Assembly (NCBI RefSeq): GCF_030123505.1
Contig: NZ_CP126115.1
Span: 4,726,001 to 4,790,000 of the forward strand
Source: Neobacillus sp. YX16
GTDB lineage: Bacteria; Bacillota; Bacilli; Bacillales; Cytobacillaceae
Reading direction: 5' to 3'
Length of the DNA: 64,000 bases
Shown here: positions 1 to 8,637 of the stretch, piece by piece
Position numbering within the stretch: position 1 is the first letter of the stretch
Layout: each line of letters begins with the position of its first letter
Made by a program: the position numbers and the translations under genes
The notes under the pieces: model-generated
What the model saw: only the letters and a program-made list of their open reading frames with translations
Told to the model about the DNA's origin: nothing
Database searches by the model: none

Positions 1-683
1 CCGGAGGTGATGACATTTTGCCCTTTTTTAATTTCAACTCCAGAAGGAATCGCTTTGATTAACAACGCTTTTTTCTCTTTGTCGTAGCCTTCAACGAGTC
101 CAAATACATTCGTCTCGCCTTGCACGATTGCCGAAATCCGATTCTTTGGATCCATTGCACTTAACAATTGGACTGTTGAACTAAATTGATTGACTGTTTT
201 TACCTTACCAATCAAACCGTGGGAAGTAACAACGGCCATATTTTTCTTAATTCCATTTGTTTTTCCTTTATTGATAATAATCATTTCATGCCAACGATCA
301 GGGTTTCTACCTATTACGGTTGCCTGTAAAGGTTCAAAATCTCTCAGGGTTTCTTCTTCACCAAGAATATCACGCAGCTCATTATTATCCTTATCAAGCT
401 CATGTACCTGTGCTTCGAGGCTAACAAGCTTCTCCAGCCGTGACTTTAATTCTTTATTCTCTTCATATGTATTTTGCAAATCCTGAAGATTTTCAAAGAA
501 ACCTGCAACTAAATGAGCAGGCTTTGAAACCAGGGATTGAACCAAGCCGGCAGTATCCTTTAAGAACTGCTCCGGCCAGGATAGTTTGCTTCTCTCCCTT
601 AACGAAAACCCAATCAATGCCACGAGAACAATAATGCTTACCAGCAAAACGATCAATCGTTTATTCAAAAAGAACTGTGGCAT
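1..683 (-). CDS. mreC: Rod shape-determining protein MreC (3' end outside window)
   Basis: The reading frame starts at ATG 683 (minus strand), preceded by AGAGGTG, and runs off the left edge without a stop, so about 227 codons are visible. The product opens with a short basic stretch and one hydrophobic segment (about residues 8-26), as in MreC, a membrane-anchored periplasmic-side scaffold. A coiled-coil region follows (about 60-100, rich in E, K and L), then the start of the beta-rich MreC domain. MreC links the MreB filament to the lateral wall synthesis machinery in rod-shaped cells. It lies 26 nt downstream of mreB on the same strand, the usual mreBCD arrangement; mreD would be expected beyond the window. 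The family assignment rests on domain layout and gene order. Confidence 0.93.
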   Translation of the reverse strand, partial: MPQFFLNKRLIVLLVSIIVLVALIGFSLRERSKLSWPEQFLKDTAGLVQSLVSKPAHLVAGFFENLQDLQNTYEENKELKSRLEKLVSLEAQVHELDKDNNELRDILGEEETLRDFEPLQATVIGRNPDRWHEMIIINKGKTNGIKKNMAVVTSHGLIGKVKTVNQFSSTVQLLSAMDPKNRISAIVQGETNVFGLVEGYDKEKKALLIKAIPSGVEIKKGQNVITS

Positions 684-709
684 GATTATACACCTCTATT
701 TATTTACTT

Positions 710-1732
710 TTATCTAGATTCTTTTGCTTTATTTTTAAATAACTGAATATGGTCGAGGGCTTTTCCAGTACCGATAGCCACACAATCAAGTGGATTTTCT
801 GCAATTAGAACAGGCATATTGGTTTCTTCACTAATTACCTTGTCCAGATTTCGAAGTAATGCTCCTCCGCCTGTTAAAACAATTCCACGGTCCATAATAT
901 CTGCAGCAAGCTCTGGAGGTGTTTTTTCTAATGTATTTTTTACAGCCTCTACAATTGCGTAGACTGTATCTTTTAAAGCAACTCCAATTTCTTTCGCTGT
1001 GATTTCAATGGTTTTCGGCAAACCAGTTAATAAGTCACGGCCTCGGATTTCCATATTTTCGATACCTTCAGGGTCACCTGCAGATCCAACTTCCATTTTA
1101 ATGGCTTCCGCTGTACGCTCCCCAATCATCAAGTTATAATTTTTTCGGATAAAAGTAACGATTGATTCGTCCATTTCATCCCCAGCCACACGAATCGATA
1201 TGCTCGTAACGATACCGCCTAAAGAAATAATCGCTACTTCAGTTGTACCACCGCCAATATCGACCACCATACTGCCCGTTGGCTCCCATACAGGAAGGTT
1301 TGCTCCAATGGCCGCAGCAAATGGCTCCTCAATCGTATAGGCATCCTTAGCACCTGCTTGACGTGTTGCATCTATTACAGCTCTTTCCTCTACAGCCGTT
1401 ATCCCTGATGGTACACAAACCATTACATAAGGCTTACCTGAGAAAATGCTCTTACTTTTTAACGCCATCCGGATATGGTGTTTCATCATCGCTGCTGTAA
1501 TTTCAAAGTCCGCGATGACACCATCCTTCATTGGTCTCATTGCGACCACATTTCCTGGTGTACGTCCAATCATGTTCTTGGCATCATTACCAACTGCCAC
1601 AATCGACTTCGTGTCTGTCTGCATAGCCACAACAGATGGCTCTCTTAATACAATTCCTTTACCTTTTACATAAACAAGGGTATTTGCGGTTCCCAAGTCA
1701 ATCCCAAGGTCTCTTGTCCCAATTCCAAACAT
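710..1732 (-). CDS. mreB: Rod shape-determining protein MreB, actin-like ATPase
   Basis: The 340-residue product is a bacterial actin that polymerises under the membrane and guides elongation-phase peptidoglycan synthesis. Visible motifs are the N-terminal phosphate loop [17 protein letters not shown], the second phosphate loop [18 protein letters not shown] and the adenosine motif [14 protein letters not shown]. An in-frame ATG at 1789 would add 19 residues that do not look like MreB. The ATG at 1732 is preferred because AAAGGGAG lies just upstream and the product then begins [12 protein letters not shown], as in relatives. It is followed by mreC and preceded by radC and maf, the conserved Bacillus order. 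Confidence 0.97.
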   Translation of the reverse strand: MFGIGTRDLGIDLGTANTLVYVKGKGIVLREPSVVAMQTDTKSIVAVGNDAKNMIGRTPGNVVAMRPMKDGVIADFEITAAMMKHHIRMALKSKSIFSGKPYVMVCVPSGITAVEERAVIDATRQAGAKDAYTIEEPFAAAIGANLPVWEPTGSMVVDIGGGTTEVAIISLGGIVTSISIRVAGDEMDESIVTFIRKNYNLMIGERTAEAIKMEVGSAGDPEGIENMEIRGRDLLTGLPKTIEITAKEIGVALKDTVYAIVEAVKNTLEKTPPELAADIMDRGIVLTGGGALLRNLDKVISEETNMPVLIAENPLDCVAIGTGKALDHIQLFKNKAKESR

Positions 1733-1832
1733 AGTTGTATCTCCCTTTCTGATACGAAAATTGCTAAAGGTAAGTGAATATACCTTCAAATCATGTATTT
1801 TTCTAGTAAAATTTATATAGTAATCACGAAAG

Positions 1833-1885
1833 ATGTCCTAAAAAATCATAAACATTATTATATCCCAACGTCCCAAAAAATCATA
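1833..1885 (-). promoter_or_regulatory. Direct repeats and putative -10 upstream of mreB
   Basis: Two near-identical 18-nt blocks (1833-1850 and 1868-1885; on the minus strand ATGATTTTTT followed by G/A, GGAC, G/A, T) lie 35 nt apart in the radC-mreB gap. A TATAAT -10-like hexamer is at 1857-1862 (minus). The upstream repeat would cover the -35 position (TATGAT, poor match). This could be an operator, or just part of an internal mreB promoter; no factor is recognised. Confidence 0.35.
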
Positions 1886-1888
1886 GTA

Positions 1889-2578
1889 TTATAAATATCC
1901 TTTTTCCTTGAGAGAGACAAATTTATTTTCGCCAATGATGAGGTGGTCGAGGACGTCGATGCCTATCATTTTTCCGCATTCCACAAGCCTCTTTGTGACC
2001 TCGATATCCTCACGGCTCGGCGCCGGGTCGCCTGAAGGGTGATTATGGAGGCATATGATGGAGGCAGCTGATCGTTTTAGGGCCTCGCGAAAAACCTCTC
2101 TAGGGTGTACGATCGAGGCATTTAAGCTTCCGATAAAGATAGTTTGTTTATGGAGCACTTGATTTTTTGTATTTAAATATAAGCAAACAAAATGCTCTTG
2201 TGATAAAAAGCGCATGTCGTTCATCACATAGTTGGCACCATCTTCAGGTGAGCGTATCACATAGCGATCTGTATAATTAAGGTTGGCAATCCTTCTGCCA
2301 ATCTCAACAGCAGCTAAAACTTGAATGGCCTTTGCCTGACCGATTCCCTTTATTTCAGTCATTTCTTCTAATGTGGCCGCCTTTAAAAGCCGTAAGCCTT
2401 CAAAATTTGTAAGCAGCCGGTTGGATAATTCTAAGACACTTTCATCCTTTGTACCCGTTCTAAGCAAAATTGCAATAAGTTCGTGGTTGGATAAACTCTC
2501 AGGACCATTTTGTATAAAACGTTCTCTAGGTCTTTCATCTTGAGGAAAATCACGGATCATTAATGAATTAGTCGACAT
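1889..2578 (-). CDS. radC: RadC family JAB/MPN-domain protein
   Basis: This 229-residue protein has an N-terminal UPF0758 region with a helix-hairpin-helix-like segment (EIKGIGQAKA, about 75-84) and a C-terminal JAB domain. The metal-binding JAMM signature is intact: H178, H180, PSG, S188 and D191 (HNHPSGDPAPSREDIE). The family was once thought to act in DNA repair, but its molecular role is unresolved; do not read the symbol as proof of repair function. It sits between maf and mreB as in B. subtilis (ysxA). The start at 2578 has GGGAGGAAATAGA directly upstream. Confidence 0.93.
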   Translation of the reverse strand: MSTNSLMIRDFPQDERPRERFIQNGPESLSNHELIAILLRTGTKDESVLELSNRLLTNFEGLRLLKAATLEEMTEIKGIGQAKAIQVLAAVEIGRRIANLNYTDRYVIRSPEDGANYVMNDMRFLSQEHFVCLYLNTKNQVLHKQTIFIGSLNASIVHPREVFREALKRSAASIICLHNHPSGDPAPSREDIEVTKRLVECGKMIGIDVLDHLIIGENKFVSLKEKGYL

Positions 2579-2622
2579 TCTATTTCCTCCCTATTTTAGG
2601 GAGTTAATGAACTATCTAGTTG

Positions 2623-3192
2623 TTACGACAACTGGTAGCCTAGCCTTTTCAACTCACGATAGGTCTTTGAGACAGGCAGGCCGACAACCGCAAAATAGTC
2701 TCCATTAATTTTTTTGACAAGCATGCTTCCCAGCTGCTGAATACCATATGCACCTGCTTTATCAAGCGGCTCACCACTTTGTACATAGAAATTGATTTCT
2801 TCGTCCGTTAACTCCCAAAACCAAACTTCTGTTCTTTCGAAAAATCGAGCGGTTCCATTTGGAGACAAAATGGATACACCAGTGTAAACATCATGCTTTT
2901 TTCCGGAAAGCATTTTTAACATTTTTCTTGCGTCTGCTTCGTCAGTCGGCTTTCCTAAAACCTGACCATCTGCTACGACAATCGTGTCGGAACCAATAAC
3001 AAAAGCATTCGGGTTTGCCTTAAATATAACCTGTGCTTTTCGCTCGGCAAGATCCATCACTACATCCTCTGGAGAAAGCGTTGGATCAAAGCTTTCATCT
3101 ACTTCACTGCTTGAGATTGTGAATGTTAATCGGAGGTTTTCTAGAAGTTCTTTTCGCCGTGGAGAAGAAGAGGCTAAAATGAGGTTCTGCAT
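2623..3192 (-). CDS. maf: Maf-family nucleoside triphosphate pyrophosphatase
   Basis: The 189-residue product begins MQNLILASSSPRRKELLENL, the Maf nucleotide-binding signature with SSSPRR. The internal SDTIVVADGQVLGKP and DKAGAYGIQQ blocks match the family. Maf proteins hydrolyse non-canonical or modified NTPs (dTTP/UTP pyrophosphatase in many bacteria), and Maf overproduction blocks septation in B. subtilis. It is the first gene of the maf-radC-mreBC run; a good sigma-A-like promoter lies 44 nt upstream. Confidence 0.95.
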   Translation of the reverse strand: MQNLILASSSPRRKELLENLRLTFTISSSEVDESFDPTLSPEDVVMDLAERKAQVIFKANPNAFVIGSDTIVVADGQVLGKPTDEADARKMLKMLSGKKHDVYTGVSILSPNGTARFFERTEVWFWELTDEEINFYVQSGEPLDKAGAYGIQQLGSMLVKKINGDYFAVVGLPVSKTYRELKRLGYQLS

Positions 3193-3235
3193 ACAATCAC
3201 CTTACCTTTTGCATCAATTAGGGAGATACATGTTA

Positions 3236-3264
3236 ATCCTATCAGAATTTGTTGAAGCAAACAA
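3236..3264 (-). promoter_or_regulatory. Sigma-A-type promoter for maf-radC-mreBC
   Basis: On the minus strand TTGTTT (3264-3259), a 17-nt spacer and TAGGAT (3241-3236) lie just upstream of maf. Spacing is optimal and the transcript would start about 35-40 nt before the maf ATG. Confidence 0.55.
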
Positions 3265-3350
3265 TTTTTATATCATTAAAGTTCGAAGAATTATGTCAGA
3301 TTATGCAAATTATTATTTCGAGTTTAAATTCGGAATATTTTGGTTTTAAC

Positions 3351-3380
3351 AGAAAAAGCCTGTCCAGATTAGACAGGCTT
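3351..3380 (-). terminator. Rho-independent terminator after spoIIB
   Basis: A perfect 9-bp stem AAGCCTGTC/GACAGGCTT (3356-3364 with 3372-3380) with a 7-nt loop is followed on the minus strand by TTTTTCTG. It lies 44 nt beyond the spoIIB stop. Confidence 0.85.
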
Positions 3381-3423
3381 ACTTTCTTAAAATAATTTCC
3401 CGGAAAATATCAGCTTTTGTCGA

Positions 3424-4500
3424 CTACAGTGAATAATAAATACTTAAAAAGTTTAATAAATGCTGTTGTGCCTCAATTAAACTATCTTTGTTCTTCTTTT
3501 CTTGAAAGGCTTCGACTTTATCAAGGGCACTTGATAATTCCGTGTTTAAATTCTTTACCTTTTCATTTTTAAGGTCTGCGGATTGACTCAATTGATCACC
3601 TAAACTCGTGACTTCTTTACTACCTTCAGATGATATACTTCCAGAAACAATTGCATTTGAAGTGACCTTTGAGAGCTGTTGATAGATGGCTGGCACTGCC
3701 TCTAAAAAACCTTTTTCACCTTCATTTATATCCGATACTGTCTTTTCAGCAATAGGGATTTGCTTTGACAGGACATCATCAAAGCCATTTGCTTCATAAT
3801 GACTTTCCATTTGTTTTGCTGTTTCAATCGAGTCTGCCACACCTAAAAACATAAATTCTTTATCATTCATAGTTAGAGTTTGGGCTGGTGCACCCTTGTC
3901 TTTTGCCTCGTTTGCTGCTCCTGAAGCTGCATCTTTAGATGAGAAGGCACCACCTTGAACAATAAACGCAGTTTGAGCACCGATGACAATAGAACTACTC
4001 TTCCCTCCGGTTGCTTCCGACCCTTTATCCGGCCCCTTTTCTTCAACTGCAGGTTCAGTTACTGCTGGTTTACTATTTTCTGAAATAACTAACTTAAGCA
4101 TAAGGACCCCAAAGCTTGTTCCAATCAAGATAGCAAAAACTGCCGTTACTAAGATGGATTTGAACACTCCACCATTCCGCTTAGGTGAAAAAGTTGAAAA
4201 CGAAACAGGCTTCTTTTTCCCACCTTTTTTCGGATTCAGGCTGCTGACAACTTTATATTCCTTGATGTCATTATCTGAGGATTCAGGAATAATCCAATCA
4301 AAGCTTTCATCAATCGACTCCTTGGCGGCAGCAGTCTCTAGGAAACCATCCTGCCCGTCACTATCCTCGTCCATCGTTATCACTTTCGTAAAAGAATCTT
4401 TACTAGATTCTTGTTCCTTCTTAATGGGCTCATCTGAAAAGGCTTGAGTCTCTCCATTTAACTTTATTTTGATGGTATTGCCACGATTCGGCTTGTCCAC
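3424..4500 (-). CDS. spoIIB: Stage II sporulation protein B-like, SPOR-domain membrane protein
   Basis: The 358-residue product has a long charged cytoplasmic N-terminus, one membrane segment (about 112-138) and an external part with a SPOR-like repeat (about 176-250, IGAQTAFIVQGGAFSSKDAA) and a helical tail. This is the layout of SpoIIB, which localises to the division septum and helps engulfment by thinning septal peptidoglycan. Position between maf and the prepilin peptidase locus matches B. subtilis spoIIB. The start is GTG (4500) with GGAAGGAG nine nt upstream. It is separated from the pilus operon by a terminator and has its own end terminator. Sequence conservation in this family is low, so the call leans on synteny. 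Confidence 0.85.
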   Translation of the reverse strand: MDKPNRGNTIKIKLNGETQAFSDEPIKKEQESSKDSFTKVITMDEDSDGQDGFLETAAAKESIDESFDWIIPESSDNDIKEYKVVSSLNPKKGGKKKPVSFSTFSPKRNGGVFKSILVTAVFAILIGTSFGVLMLKLVISENSKPAVTEPAVEEKGPDKGSEATGGKSSSIVIGAQTAFIVQGGAFSSKDAASGAANEAKDKGAPAQTLTMNDKEFMFLGVADSIETAKQMESHYEANGFDDVLSKQIPIAEKTVSDINEGEKGFLEAVPAIYQQLSKVTSNAIVSGSISSEGSKEVTSLGDQLSQSADLKNEKVKNLNTELSSALDKVEAFQEKKNKDSLIEAQQHLLNFLSIYYSL

Positions 4501-4556
4501 TAACTTGTACTCCTTCCTCTACCAATAGCAATTTCTACCATCCTATCATAAAGACA

Positions 4557-4590
4557 AAAAAAAATAACAAGACTTTTGTCGTCTTGTTAT
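4557..4590 (-). terminator. Terminator at the end of the pilus operon
   Basis: A 10-bp perfect stem ATAACAAGAC/GTCTTGTTAT (4564-4573 with 4581-4590) is followed on the minus strand by a run of T. It lies between pilO and spoIIB and ends the minus-strand pilus transcript. Confidence 0.88.
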
Positions 4591-4630
4591 ACAATGCTTT
4601 CGCCAAATTATTTGCAATTTTGCGGTGTTG

Positions 4631-5386
4631 TTAATTAGATTTTGTAGTATCTGCAAAAGAGCTTAATGGATTATCCTTATTTGCAGGTGCAGGAGCATCG
4701 ATTTTTGGAAGATCGGCAATTAGATCATTGAGTTCTGGCATATAATAAGCAGATATTGTAAGTGAGTAGGATAAAGGCTCATTTACTTGCTCAAGAGAAG
4801 TAATTTCTTCACCACCAGAATAATTAATCGATTCAACCACAACAATACGAGTAAATGATTCCAGTGTAGAAATAAACATTTCCAAGTCCTCATAGGTTGG
4901 GGATTCTACACTTAAACTTACTGTAAGTTTTTTTAATCCATTAGTGTTTGCCTGTCCGGGTTGCTGTTCAGTCACCGTTGCATCACTACTGGTTCCAGAA
5001 TCTTCAGTAGTAGTGCCAGTATTATTTTCCGTCGTTTCAGCAGTGGTGGCTTCCACATTTTTTGTGAAGCTCATCGACTTAATTTTACTATTTGAAACAT
5101 TCTCCGCCTTTTCTAGGTCTAAAATGAACTGCTCTTGGAGGGGTTTGACAGGAACTTTCTTTTGCAATTCCCTTGTTTCTTCTCTCACCTGTTTCGTATC
5201 ATCGACGTTTTTCTGACTAATCACATCTAAAAGCTTCTCTTCTGACTTCAATGTCTGTTCTTTAATCTCAAGGTCAGATTTTAACGGAGTGAGTAAAAAG
5301 AATTGAGCATAAATAATAAATAAAACAAGGAAAAGAATAGCAAACCCTATAATAAGTTTGCCCCACTTAGAGAAATCAAGCATCAT
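4631..5386 (-). CDS. pilO: PilO-like type IV pilus inner-membrane assembly protein
   Basis: A 251-residue bitopic protein: one hydrophobic segment (about 10-30), a coiled-coil stretch (about 35-90), a low-complexity T/E/S/D linker (about 112-140) and a small alpha/beta domain (SVESPTYEDLEMFISTLESF) like PilO/GspM ferredoxin-like folds. PilO pairs with PilN around the assembly platform of type IV pili. Its ATG overlaps the pilN stop (ATGA), and it is the last gene of the operon before a strong terminator. Family identity is inferred from topology and position after pilM and pilN. Confidence 0.85.
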   Translation of the reverse strand: MMLDFSKWGKLIIGFAILFLVLFIIYAQFFLLTPLKSDLEIKEQTLKSEEKLLDVISQKNVDDTKQVREETRELQKKVPVKPLQEQFILDLEKAENVSNSKIKSMSFTKNVEATTAETTENNTGTTTEDSGTSSDATVTEQQPGQANTNGLKKLTVSLSVESPTYEDLEMFISTLESFTRIVVVESINYSGGEEITSLEQVNEPLSYSLTISAYYMPELNDLIADLPKIDAPAPANKDNPLSSFADTTKSN

Positions 5387-6198
5387 GACTCGGGCACTCC
5401 TTCCTCATCAGTCCCGCTTTTAGAAATAAGCCTTTTAATTGTCTCTTTATTTAAAGAAATCTCAAATTGTCCAATATATCTTGGCAGAATTACACTAAGC
5501 TCTTTTTTAGAATTAAGCTTAGATGTATCTGACTCATTATCAACATTGTCGACGTTTGGATTGACTGGAGTAATAATAAAACTGTTTGGATTATTTGGAT
5601 CCGTGGTAATGATGACAGAATTATTATTTCCTGTAGTAGAATTTGCATTTTCATCACTACCACTTTCTGAGGTAGTGGTTTGGTTAGTGGACTCAGTTGA
5701 TGTCTCCTTTGATTCCTCATCTTCAGCATTTAACGAACTCAGACTCGCCTCTTCAATCCATTCAGATTCAAGTAAGCTATTTAGGAAGTAAGCAGCCTCT
5801 CTTGAACTGTCAAATTGGACAGTAAGTGTTACTGTTCCCGTTTCTGTATATCCAAAAGATTGAATAAAGCCTCGTTCTGGCAATAATGATGTTAGGTGCT
5901 GCATAACCGGGATGGTTTGAATAGGGTACGTTTTTGCCCACTCAACTGCATTCTTTAAAAGACCAACAGACATAGATGAAGTATCCGTACTTTCATTGTT
6001 TCCTTCAGCCTCTGCGATTTTTTGAGTCGTTTCAATTTGTTTATCAATAATGGCAATCTCACTTTTAACTGACTGAATTTGCCAAAAATATAAGCCACCT
6101 AGCAGTAAAAATAAAGCTAACATTGCTAATACAATAAAAAGTATACCTTTTTTTCTATGTTCCTTTTGGGGGAGCAGGTTAATTTCTACTAACATCAT
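5383..6198 (-). CDS. pilN: PilN-like type IV pilus assembly protein
   Basis: A 271-residue bitopic protein. The cytoplasmic N-terminus MMLVEINLLPQKEHRKK carries the conserved INLLP motif by which PilN docks into PilM. A membrane segment (about 20-40), a coiled coil and a PilN-like alpha/beta domain (about 85-150) follow. There is then an unusually long acidic, S/T/N-rich insertion (about 160-220) and a C-terminal region not typical of short PilN proteins. It overlaps pilM and pilO by 4 nt each, so the three are translationally coupled. Confidence 0.87.
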   Translation of the reverse strand: MMLVEINLLPQKEHRKKGILFIVLAMLALFLLLGGLYFWQIQSVKSEIAIIDKQIETTQKIAEAEGNNESTDTSSMSVGLLKNAVEWAKTYPIQTIPVMQHLTSLLPERGFIQSFGYTETGTVTLTVQFDSSREAAYFLNSLLESEWIEEASLSSLNAEDEESKETSTESTNQTTTSESGSDENANSTTGNNNSVIITTDPNNPNSFIITPVNPNVDNVDNESDTSKLNSKKELSVILPRYIGQFEISLNKETIKRLISKSGTDEEGVPES

Positions 6199-7190
6199 TG
6201 CACCTCTTTTAACGCAAGACCTAAAGATAAAAATAGTTTAGCAGGAGTGCTTCCACCTTTATCCTTTGCCCCCAACTCTAGGGAAATCATCTCGACAGGA
6301 ACTTCTAATCTTTCTTTCATTTCATCAAGTATTGCTTGTAATAAAGGATGATCTCCATTTATGAGGAACTTTGATACAGCCCTTTTTTCTTTACTAAGTG
6401 AATACCGATAATAATCTGAAAGCTTATTAATCTCTTTAAGTATATCTTCAAACTGATAGACTAGATCCTCCGTGTCACCGATATATTTAAAGTGTACAGT
6501 TCCAGTATCGTCCCGTTTCATCTCCCATTTATCGATATCAAAGGATAAAGGAAATTGTCGCATGACAAGTGGTACAGTACCTTCAAATATGCTCATATTT
6601 ACACTAGTTAAATCAAATTGGGCAGAGAATAAGACTTCATTTTTAGCAGGTTGGTTCAGTTGATGATATAAACGATATAGTGCTAATGGTGAAATGTCAG
6701 CCACCACAGGTGTTAATTTTAAAGTTGAAAATAAATTTGCATATTCCATGACGTATTGTTCTGGTGCAGCAAATAAGAGAAGATCCCTATTCTTACCATT
6801 TTTCTCTAGCATGTAAAAATCAAAGACTGGTTCTTCAAATGGCAAATGAATCGTAGAGCCCAGTTCTAAGTAGAGATATCCCTTTATTTCATCGTCCTGA
6901 ATATCTGAAGGAACTGACACTTTTCGAATGATTACCAAGGGATCAGGAATAATAAAGCGAACCTGACGTCTTCCAATTTTCCATTCATCGATACATTCTT
7001 CGAGGATGTTTGTCAGTGAATCTATATCAGTAATTTTCCCTTCCGTGATAATCCCTGGAGGCAGGAAGCGTTCATTCCATTTTTGGGCAATAGGGGGATC
7101 CACTTGCTTCAATTCAACAAAACGGATGGAATGGTCATTTAATACCAGGTTGATGATTCTGTTTTTATTCGAAAAGATAGAAAATGCCAC
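6195..7190 (-). CDS. pilM: PilM-like actin-fold type IV pilus assembly protein
   Basis: A 331-residue cytoplasmic protein of the FtsA/PilM actin-like class. In other systems PilM binds the PilN INLLP peptide on the inner face of the membrane and connects the motor to PilN-PilO. It starts at GTG 7190 with AAGGGGG upstream and reads MAFSIFSNKNRIINLVLND, with the first beta strands of the fold. Phosphate-loop motifs are divergent, so nucleotide binding is uncertain. It is encoded between the prepilin peptidase and pilN. Confidence 0.87.
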   Translation of the reverse strand: MAFSIFSNKNRIINLVLNDHSIRFVELKQVDPPIAQKWNERFLPPGIITEGKITDIDSLTNILEECIDEWKIGRRQVRFIIPDPLVIIRKVSVPSDIQDDEIKGYLYLELGSTIHLPFEEPVFDFYMLEKNGKNRDLLLFAAPEQYVMEYANLFSTLKLTPVVADISPLALYRLYHQLNQPAKNEVLFSAQFDLTSVNMSIFEGTVPLVMRQFPLSFDIDKWEMKRDDTGTVHFKYIGDTEDLVYQFEDILKEINKLSDYYRYSLSKEKRAVSKFLINGDHPLLQAILDEMKERLEVPVEMISLELGAKDKGGSTPAKLFLSLGLALKEVQ

Positions 7191-7205
7191 AGTGTACCCC
7201 CTTAT

Positions 7206-7967
7206 TTATAAACCTTGATGTAGAAATCGAATATATAAATCGATTATTTCCGCTCCCCAATAATAAGCAACTATGGTACCAAAAGCAATGAAGGGTCCGA
7301 ACGGAATTGGCTGTCGTCTTTTTACGATTTTAAATAACAAAGCTAAACCGCCAATAACAGCTCCAAATAATGTTGAAAAAAAGAATGATAAAAGAACTAG
7401 TTTAAAGCCTAGCACAAAACCAAGTAAAGCATAAAGCTTTACATCTCCAAACCCCATTCCACCTTTACTAACAATGGCAATTATAAGAAGTAGTAAAAAG
7501 CCTACAACAGCCCCTAGTAGGCTGTCCCACCATGGCGTTAACGGCCAAATGATTCGTTCAACTAAAAAAATCCCTGCAAACCAGATTAATATCTTATCAG
7601 GGATGAGCATATAATGTATATCTGAAACGATGATAATCATGAACATGGAGATTAACGTTAAAGCAACCACTAGTTCTCCTGACCACCCAATTACAAGTGG
7701 TGCAGTTGCAAATAAGAGACCTGTCAATAATTCAAAAAATGGATAAATAGGAGAAATCCGCGACTCACAGCCGCGGCATTTTCCTTTTTGTAAAAGGTAA
7801 GATACAACTGGAATAAGTTCATAAGGTGTTAATTGATGACCACATGTTCCACAAGTCGACCGAGGGGTAACAATAGACCTCTTTATTGGTACCCTTAAAC
7901 CTACTACATTATAAAAAGAGCCAAAAAGAAGACCAAGCAACAATAAATAAATATATAATATTATCAT
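7206..7967 (-). CDS. comC: Prepilin leader peptidase/N-methyltransferase (ComC/PilD)
   Basis: A 253-residue polytopic membrane aspartyl protease that cleaves class III leader peptides after Gly and methylates the new N-terminus. The cytoplasmic zinc-type domain has C39, C42, C64 and C67 (two CxxC pairs). The catalytic aspartates are D116 (VSDIHYM) and D175 (GMGFGDVKLY). The start codon directly follows the pilin stop with no good ribosome site, suggesting translational coupling. Its position between spoIIB and folC matches B. subtilis comC, so it probably serves both the pilus here and the competence pseudopilus. Confidence 0.94.
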   Translation of the reverse strand: MIILYIYLLLLGLLFGSFYNVVGLRVPIKRSIVTPRSTCGTCGHQLTPYELIPVVSYLLQKGKCRGCESRISPIYPFFELLTGLLFATAPLVIGWSGELVVALTLISMFMIIIVSDIHYMLIPDKILIWFAGIFLVERIIWPLTPWWDSLLGAVVGFLLLLIIAIVSKGGMGFGDVKLYALLGFVLGFKLVLLSFFFSTLFGAVIGGLALLFKIVKRRQPIPFGPFIAFGTIVAYYWGAEIIDLYIRFLHQGL

Positions 7968-8486
7968 TTATTGAGTAACTGCAGTAATACTTCCTCTTGT
8001 AATATGGCTAATTTTAAATGCTTCAGCAGGTGAATTAGTTGCTACTTCTCCTGCTGATTTTCCATCTTCTAATAATGTCATTTTATTGTTCTTTAACCGA
8101 ACTGCTGTTACTTTGCCACTTTCGATTTTAACATAAGAACTTTCTGGGGCAGTATTACTAGTAACAAGTTCATTAGTTGAAGATACATATCCTGAACCCT
8201 GTGTATCATCCAATTTTTCTACGTAATTTTGTGTTTCAAGGTAACCTAGAGTTAAGAAATGAGTATCTTTTTGTAGTATATCATTAGAAGCTACAGCCAT
8301 TTTTGCGGAACTAACCAACTGTTTTGCATTTGCAATATGAGCATCTTTTTTCGTATTATCAATTAGACCCAGAATAGATGGAACTGCAATAGCTGCAAGA
8401 ATACCCAAAATAACTATAACTGCTAGTAATTCAATCAAGGTAAAGCCTTTTTGTTCTTTAAGCTTATTTTTTAACATTTGTCGCAT
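7968..8486 (-). CDS. pilA: Type IV major pilin precursor
   Basis: A 172-residue prepilin with a short basic leader ending at G14, then FTLIELLAVIVILGILAAIA: cleavage after Gly, methylated Phe +1 and Glu +5 as in canonical type IV pilins. The hydrophobic helix is followed by a globular domain of about 120 residues without cysteines. AAGGAGAG lies 10 nt before ATG 8486. It is separated from pilC by 151 nt that hold a -10-like TATAAT, which fits extra transcription of a major subunit. A ComGC-like competence pilin is the alternative, but PilT and PilMNO nearby favour a true pilus. Confidence 0.93.
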   Translation of the reverse strand: MRQMLKNKLKEQKGFTLIELLAVIVILGILAAIAVPSILGLIDNTKKDAHIANAKQLVSSAKMAVASNDILQKDTHFLTLGYLETQNYVEKLDDTQGSGYVSSTNELVTSNTAPESSYVKIESGKVTAVRLKNNKMTLLEDGKSAGEVATNSPAEAFKISHITRGSITAVTQ

Positions 8487-8539
8487 GTGTTGTTCTCTCC
8501 TTAAATAGTTCTATTAACCTATATATCTAGGTCTCTTGT

Positions 8540-8545
8540 ATTATA
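8540..8545 (-). promoter_or_regulatory. Putative -10 of a separate pilA promoter
   Basis: In the 151-nt pilC-pilA gap the minus strand has TATAAT (8545-8540) preceded by TG, about 54 nt upstream of the pilin ATG. No good -35 is seen, so this is a weak call supported by the unusual gap inside an otherwise overlapping operon. Confidence 0.35.
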
Positions 8546-8637
8546 CATTATTGGATTGGCTAGAAAATAGAGGTTTTTTTGGTTTATTGTCACTTTTGTT
8601 CATTTTATTTGTTTTTTTGTAACTTTTTCAAATTTCG

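Noticed and set aside
1730..1789. N-terminal extension of MreB
   Set aside because: The extra 19 residues do not resemble MreB, and the internal ATG at 1732 has a proper ribosome site.
2984..3349. 121-codon plus-strand ORF across the maf start
   Set aside because: It overlaps the maf coding region and promoter, has no ribosome site and no recognisable domain.
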